Below are positions 58,950 to 64,000 of a DNA stretch of 64,000 bases, one piece after another. Under the pieces are notes generated by a model. That model was not told the DNA's origin and searched no databases. It was given only the letters and a program-made list of their open reading frames with translations. Position numbers and translations under genes: made by a program. The DNA is from Klebsormidium nitens. Taxonomy: Eukaryota > Streptophyta > Klebsormidiophyceae > Klebsormidiales > Klebsormidiaceae. Within the stretch, counting starts at the first letter, position 1. Every line of letters begins with the position of its first letter. The DNA is taken from contig DF236993.1 of assembly GCA_000708835.1 (NCBI GenBank), forward strand, positions 230,307 through 294,306, read 5' to 3'.

Positions 58950-61900
58950 TCACTTTTCTTCACTCTTTCCACCTCCGACCGCGGCCTCCCCCGTCGAGCG
59001 CAGCTCTGCCCCCGCGTCCGTCAGCTTCTCTTCCAAGAACTTCTTCACCGACTCGAGCGCGCTGTACGTCGTCCGTTCATGCTCGTCCACCCCCGCGGAG
59101 AGCTCCAAGCAGCGGCAGTACTCTTTGTTCTTTCCCAAATTCGCCCAGCTGAATCCCGTCTTCTGCGCCTTTCGCACTGGCCGGCCCCCGCGCTCGTCCC
59201 GCTTACCCGCGCGGCCGCCGCCGCCGCCCCGGGCCATCATGCCGGCGATGCCACGTCCCCCGCTGACGTCAGCACGCGCCCCGCGAATCCCGTCGACGTC
59301 GCCGCGCGCCGTGCTGGCGTCAGCGCCGGAGCCGGACGGGCCCGCTGTGACGTCATCGTCGGCGGCTCGCCCAGCGAACTTCAAGAGCGTCTCCTTCATC
59401 GCAGGGTCCGTCTCCCGCTCGGCTGCCGCCATCAGACCGCCCTTGTCCGAAATCTCGAATACCTGTCCGGTCTCGTCCGAAGTAACGTCCGGCCCGCTTC
59501 CGCCGGCCGCCTCTTCCATGCTGACGTCATCGTGTCCCGAAATGACGTCCTCCTTTTCGCCGCCAACAATGTCCTTTTCCAGGCTGACGTCGTCCTTTTC
59601 CCTGCTGACGTCAATCGCCTCCTCCTCGAAGAACCCTAGCCCTGCGGCAGTGGCGCCGACGTCAGCAGCAGAGACCTCTCTCTCCTCCGAATCCTTCGGA
59701 CCGACGATCACAGCCTCGCTCAAACCTTCTGTCCTCTCTCCATCTGATCCCGTCCCCTCCATTCCACCACTTTGCTTCGCTTTTCCCGTCTTCTTTCCTG
59801 ACACTTCCTCCAAGACTTGGTCATATACGTTCATCGGCTCCGACTCCGCCTCTGGCTCCCGCTCCGTTTCCGTTTTCGTTTCCGTTTCCATTTCCGTGCC
59901 CGTCTCCGTGTGTATTTTCTGCCCCGTTCTGACACCGGTTCCCATTGCAGCCTTCGCTCCAGGTGTCCAAGCGGGTTGCATTTCCCCTTCCGTTTCCGAT
60001 TCCGGATCCTTGTCTTCCGCCGGAAGATACGCCTTCTCCATCAGCGTGTTAAGCGGTGCCTCGCTCTGTGCCCAGTTGACGCAGTGCCGGACGAAGAAGC
60101 GCTTCGAGGCGGACGAGAGAATGTCCGGGCCCCACGTGCCATGCACCGAATCGGTAAAGGCGATGCAGCGCAGGCGGGGCAATACCTCCTCCTCTGCGGA
60201 AGCGACGATAAGATCGTAAATCTCGTGAGAATATTGTCCGGATATTGGTTCAGGGACTCCGAATGAAGTTCAGAGGCAGCCTGGCCTTGAGGAGATGGAT
60301 GCCAGCAAAGGCGGGCCACCACTCTTTACACACTTAAACGTGCCAGAAGGGAAGTCTGGTCGACGTCCGAAAGGTGCGGTTTTGTCCTCTCCATAGGCGC
60401 CATCTTGACTCGCAAAAGAATCGTGGGAAAGACACATCAAAACCAGCTGTTGCAGCCAGACGATCGGCTCCAAGATTGGGAGCATCTCTTGCGCCCCCTG
60501 CGGCTCAAGGTAGCAATGTTCACTCCTGGCTCCCCTACGACTATAACTATGTGAGTTTCCGAGCACTCTTCTGAACTCTGATAAATGGACAACAAAGAAG
60601 CGCGCCAAACCCTCATCAAGAGAAACCAAAGCTCATATTAGTTGTCGAAGACCCACATACGAAGTAGTCATAGGCGCCCACTCCTCACCGCGTTCGCTGA
60701 GCAGCCGGCACGCGCACACCCCCCCGTACGAGTGCGCGACCATCGCCACGTGTTTCACCGGGAGTCCCGCAATCACTTGATCCCACGCTTGAACCACGTG
60801 CAGTTCCGCGTTCATTCTCGCGCCCCCAGAGAGCCGGAAATTGGGATTCAGAACGACGGTTGCGACTTCGCGCTGCGCCGCCCAAACTAGGAGTGGGATG
60901 ACGGAGCCCTGATGAAGGGAGTCGTTCATGCACAGCTTGCGGGCCCACTGGCCGGCCATCACAGCACCGCTGGAAAAGCACAGGACGTCGGAGTCTGATT
61001 TGAATGTCCGATTCTCCACTGAAATAGTCGTCAACTTCTGAACGAGAGTTTGATTTGGGCAGGTTTTGAATGTTGCACAGAAGAGTGTACCAAAACAAGC
61101 GGACTCAAGATTGAAAGAAAAGCAGACCTAATAAGGCGTTGAGAAAGCGCTGCACATGGGATTGGCGGGTCAGGAGACGTTTTCAAACTCGTAAGTGACC
61201 AGCTTGAGGCCCCCCGGATCGCCAATCACAGACCACTGGAAACGCACAGGAAGTCAGATTTGGATTGAGTATCTGAATTTGGCAAGCCCTCAATAAGGCA
61301 GAAGTGAGCATCACATAAGCAGATTGAAATTTGGGAAGCAAAGTGGAAGTGATAGACACTGCACACTTCAGGGCCCCACAATCCAACCGTCACGGCTCCA
61401 TTGAAGAAGCACAGGATGTCGAAGTCAGGGAGTACTGGAATTGGGCGGCTTTCAGTGTTACACGGAAGACTCTCCAGACAAGTTGGGCTCAGGTTTCAGA
61501 AGACAGCAAGACTAAATGATACGACAGGGCCTCAGTGAAGCACTCCAGTTGAGGGGTTTGGAGGCTGCCTCGAAGAGATTAGAGCTGGTTCTAAGTCTTG
61601 AAGAGGCTGTAATGGCAGGATGCTGAGACTCTACGAAACTTTCAAGGTTCGAGGCACTTGGAGTCAAAAGCATGATAAGAAGCTCCGAAGTGCTCAACAG
61701 TTTACATAAGAATGTGGGCAGCATGAAAGCAATGCAAGAGCAAGAAGATGCTTATACGAACAATCATATTGGGTCATCTCCAAAGCCAGAGACAGCTTTA
61801 TATCAGCGGCTTTAGGAGTGGCAGCTGCTGGGTTTTCTGGCTTAGGTGTTTCGGCAAGAATTGGGCATCAGACCCTGGACGGTAGGAACCCAATCGGAGG

Positions 61901-62566
61901 CAGCCAAGAAAAAGTAGGTGAGCAAGAGCAGCAGCCAGAAGCATATCAACATGAATTGCGGAAGACATGCAACAGTGAAAATACCATACGTCTCCAAGAC
62001 AGGCTTGTCGATCCTGGTTGTGGATGCCTTTACTCCATTCCTGCTTTTGTGAGGGCGGCTTTCAAACAGCAACCCCGCTAAACCTGGACATGAAGCAATC
62101 CTTCCACACAAGTTTTGTTCAGGTCTTGTCACAGTATAGAACAGTTTGAATGCGCTTCTCACCTGCCACACACAAGCACCAGCACCGCCTGCGCTTCCTT
62201 TGCATTCTCCGACACAAAGATTGGCACCCCCTCCCCCTCGTCCTCCTCATCAGCTTCCAAAACTCTCACTCGTTTCGGGCCCCGCCCCACCGGCAGGATC
62301 CACCGTTGCATCCCGTACTTTACCAACATTAGTTCCTGGATGTAATCTGCTACAGAGTCGCCCAACTCCTCATAGTGCGCCTGCGTGCGGAATTCAAACG
62401 GCTCATCGTTTGCCACCTGGCGCATCTGCAGCGCGTCGTTGAAGTGGTACCCGAGCTCTGCTAGCTTCATCTCGGCTGCTTCGAGGCGCGTCTTGGGTGG
62501 TTGGGGGATCGCCTCCTCAGCGGCGGGGGATTGGGCATCCCCTTCTGAGACGTGGGCACTTGACAT
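58950..62566 (-). CDS. ARB2A/FAM172-family protein with large acidic insert
   Basis: Three minus-strand exons give 642 residues: 62566-62163, 60969-60689, 60193-58950. Start ATG 62566-62564 reads MSSAHVSEGDAQSP. Exon 1 has LAELGYHFNDALQMRQV and EPFEFRTQAHYEELGDSVAD; exon 2 has SGAVMAGQWARKLCMND and the hydrolase-type AHSYGG (Ser215); exon 3 has IAFTDSVHGTWG and HCVNWAQSEAPLNT. These match FAM172A (AGQWARRLIINEDL, AHSYGG, ALTDSVHNVWH, NWVSSSEPLDT). The C-terminal block SAGVDEHERTTYSALESVKK matches that family's SAGTDRHELTSWKSFPSIFK. Between these two blocks is an insert of about 300 residues rich in Glu, Thr, Ser and Gly, absent from FAM172A. Relatives include fission yeast Arb2 (siRNA pathway) and mammalian ARB2A (co-transcriptional splicing); the role here is unknown. 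Confidence 0.88.
59240..59690. repeat. GACGTC-rich low-complexity coding segment
   Basis: Within the acidic insert the palindrome GACGTC occurs eight times in about 450 b, most often as TGACGTCA-like words. On the coding strand it gives repeated Asp-Val (DVS, DVT, DDV) dipeptides. Repeat expansion is the likely origin. Confidence 0.75.
61205..61425 (-). repeat. two decayed copies of ARB2A-family exon 2 start
   Basis: True exon 2 begins at 60969. On the + strand the true region GGGCCCACTGGCC…ACCGCTGGAAAAGCACAGGA recurs as GGCCCCCCGGATC…ACCACTGGAAACGCACAGGA near 61205-61250 (offset 266 b) and as GGGCCCCACAATC…TCCATTGAAGAAGCACAGGA near 61371-61415 (165 b further). The second reads GAVTVGLWGPE against GAVMAGQWARK. 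Confidence 0.8.
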
Positions 62567-63193
62567 TTTCTTCTGTGACAAGGTCTTCTGGGCAAAGTTG
62601 GGAGATGACGCGCTTGATGGCTGAGAGTGGGCACTTAAGTTGGGTGAACAAGCGGGATTCGTCCAACGTTGTCGAAAGCCAACGCATATTGTGCACCAGT
62701 TGATTGAAAGCAGGGACCTAATACGGTTCTTAAAGCGGAAGCACGGCTATCAAGTTTGACGCAAGAAAGGACAGGACATGTACTTATTGAGCAATGAAAG
62801 AGCAGGCGGCAGCGCCCAGCATGGGGATGGCAAGGGTGGTGGTGGCTGTATTGCTGTAGAAGGCACTGAGGGAGCCAGCTCTGCGGCTGGGCAACAGAAA
62901 AGATGAGCCCACATATCAATGACAAGGGGCGCGTGCTCTCCAGAACGACAGCATTGGACTGAATCACGTTGCATCCTACTATTAGCAGGCTTAGGCTCCG
63001 CCCGCTCAGGCCCAGGGCCAGGGGCCAGCTCGGAGGCCCACACCGGGCGAGGCAGAGGAGAGGGGAAGAGGGGAAGAGAGCGGGCGGGGCGGCAGCCCCC
63101 CCGGGGCTCGGGCACAGTAGGCCGGGCATTGTCCATGATAGTCAAAACTACACTTTATAATATTTTGGAGGGAAGCCGAATACAACAACACCG
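62567..63193. promoter_or_regulatory. upstream region of ARB2A-family gene, G-rich
   Basis: No gene was recognised. A strongly G/A-rich stretch (63010-63120, with GGGGAAGAGGGGAAGAGAGC and GGGCGGGGCGG) lies about 450-550 b upstream of the start codon. It could be a promoter island or a site for unusual DNA structure. Confidence 0.4.
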
Positions 63194-63266
63194 GCTCGTG
63201 TAACTCAGTGGATAGAGTGTCTCTTTCCTAAGGAGAAAGTCGAAGGTTCGACCCCTTCCTCGAGCA
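63194..63266 (+). tRNA. tRNA-Arg(CCU)
   Basis: The 73 nt fold as a cloverleaf. The acceptor stem GCTCGTG/CTCGAGC has one T-T mismatch. The D stem ACTC/GAGT encloses a loop with GTGG. The anticodon stem TCTCT/GGAGA carries loop TTCCTAA, anticodon CCT. The T stem GAAGG/CCTTC has loop TTCGACC. There is no intron and CCA is not encoded. A TTTT at 63270-63273 can serve as Pol III terminator. It resembles the plant nuclear tRNA-Arg(CCU) type. Confidence 0.93.
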
Positions 63267-64000
63267 GGCTTTTGTCTGGATCGTCAATCTTTTTGCCTGC
63301 GTCGTCCGTTGGCGCAGATTCGCTCCATCGGACGACGCGCGTTGAGCCTCCGCGAGAGTGACCGGCGATGAGTACCACGGTGCATACTTCTTGGGGCGGA
63401 ATCCTGCGCCGGTGCGTACTAAGAGTAGTCGATGTAATTTCGGACAACTCGAATTTCGGACAGACACAATATTTATCGAATTTCGGATGGCCTTATCGAA
63501 TTTCGGTCTCAGTAGGGTTCCAGTTTCGCAGTCTGCGGAGTTCGGTTCCCGAGTGACGGGTTTGTCGACGGACTTTCGTCGGCATGCCGGGATGCCGGAT
63601 TCCGGCGCTCACCAAATCGATCGGAGCTGCGACGGCTAAGTCCCAACCCGCAGTCTGCGAAACTGGGTCGTTTGCTGAGTCCGAAATTCAAAATCTCTTG
63701 CCTGCCTGCCTGCCTGCGCGCCGCCTATCCATGGGGTCTTAGGAGGGGTGTAGTTGGGTAGTGTAAAGGCTTGCTCTGCCTGGGTTAGAGAGCAGTGGCA
63801 ATGGGGATTCTCCTCTTTTGAGGACCTACCCACCGCACGCCACTTATCTTTTCCCCATGATCAAACGGTGTGATGGTTGGCCAGCTATGTGCAGGGAGCT
63901 GGCAGGATAACTACACACGATCAGCTAACATGTGCGGAAACCATGAAAGCAGGCGTTCTCAAGCGATGGCGCAGCTCAGAAAAATTGTTGTCTTTCTGCT
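63267..64000. other. downstream flank with hairpin and short repeats
   Basis: A perfect 10 b inverted repeat, GCGTCGTCCG (63299-63308) and CGGACGACGC (63329-63338), follows the tRNA. The word AATTTCGG occurs four times at 63435, 63451, 63478 and 63498. CCTG/CCTGC units repeat at about 63700-63717. No gene was recognised. Confidence 0.6.

Noticed and set aside
58771-60219. 482-codon plus-strand ORF
   Set aside because: It is the antisense shadow of ARB2A-family exon 3, created by GC- and repeat-rich codons. The minus strand carries the recognisable domain.
63205-63447. 80-codon minus-strand ORF with EGVEPSTF-like end
   Set aside because: The end is simply the translated complement of the tRNA-Arg gene.
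63435-63505. four AATTTCGG words as a CRISPR-like array
   Set aside because: The unit is only 8 b with uneven spacing of 16, 27 and 20 b, and the genome is eukaryotic. No CRISPR array was seen in the window.

Overview
The window looks like nuclear DNA of a green, plant-lineage (streptophyte) eukaryote, most likely a compact-genome alga of charophyte grade; a Klebsormidium-like alga is my guess, not something the sequence proves. The reasons are: genes cut by many short (about 150-700 b) GT-AG introns; proteins of land-plant type (SH3P2, CSP41b, the 24 kDa FAd subunit of mitochondrial ATP synthase); plastid and mitochondrial targeting peptides; a delta-tubulin, which goes with flagellated cells; and a plant-type tRNA-Arg(CCU). 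All exon structures were read by eye from splice sites, reading phase and remembered family similarity. In each fully resolved gene the exon lengths sum to a multiple of three.

Layout: DUF72 protein (3' part, + strand, 1-656); SH3P2-type BAR/SH3 protein (-, 1783-5172); small membrane protein (+, 5875-6258); plastid AI-2E/PerM-family membrane protein (-, 8598-14515); delta-tubulin (+, 15905-23094); a tandem pair of unrecognised paralogues (-, 24885-25706 and 27113-28000); an acidic protein with a SAP/HeH-like motif (-, about 30246-32354); a malic-enzyme-like protein with a mitochondrial-type presequence (-, 33694-43321); CSP41b (+, 43783-48529), head to head with the previous gene; a 295 b TIR element (49286-49580); ATP synthase FAd (-, 50363 to about 53211); an unrecognised coiled-coil/membrane protein (+, 54976-57504); an ARB2A/FAM172-family protein (-, 58950-62566); and tRNA-Arg(CCU) (+, 63194-63266). 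The genes are unrelated housekeeping, organelle and cytoskeletal functions, with no operon-like or cluster logic.

Two things stand out. First, the malic-enzyme-like gene has an intact 18-exon frame of 610 residues, but at least four catalytic or metal-binding residues are replaced (Tyr to Ser, Arg to Gln, Glu to Gln, Asp to Asn), so it looks like a maintained pseudoenzyme. Second, six of the multi-exon genes carry degenerate partial copies of their own exons in neighbouring introns, mostly offset by about 140-210 b, close to nucleosome-sized steps. One copy, in CSP41b, is a complete in-frame exon that differs from its parent only at four synonymous sites.
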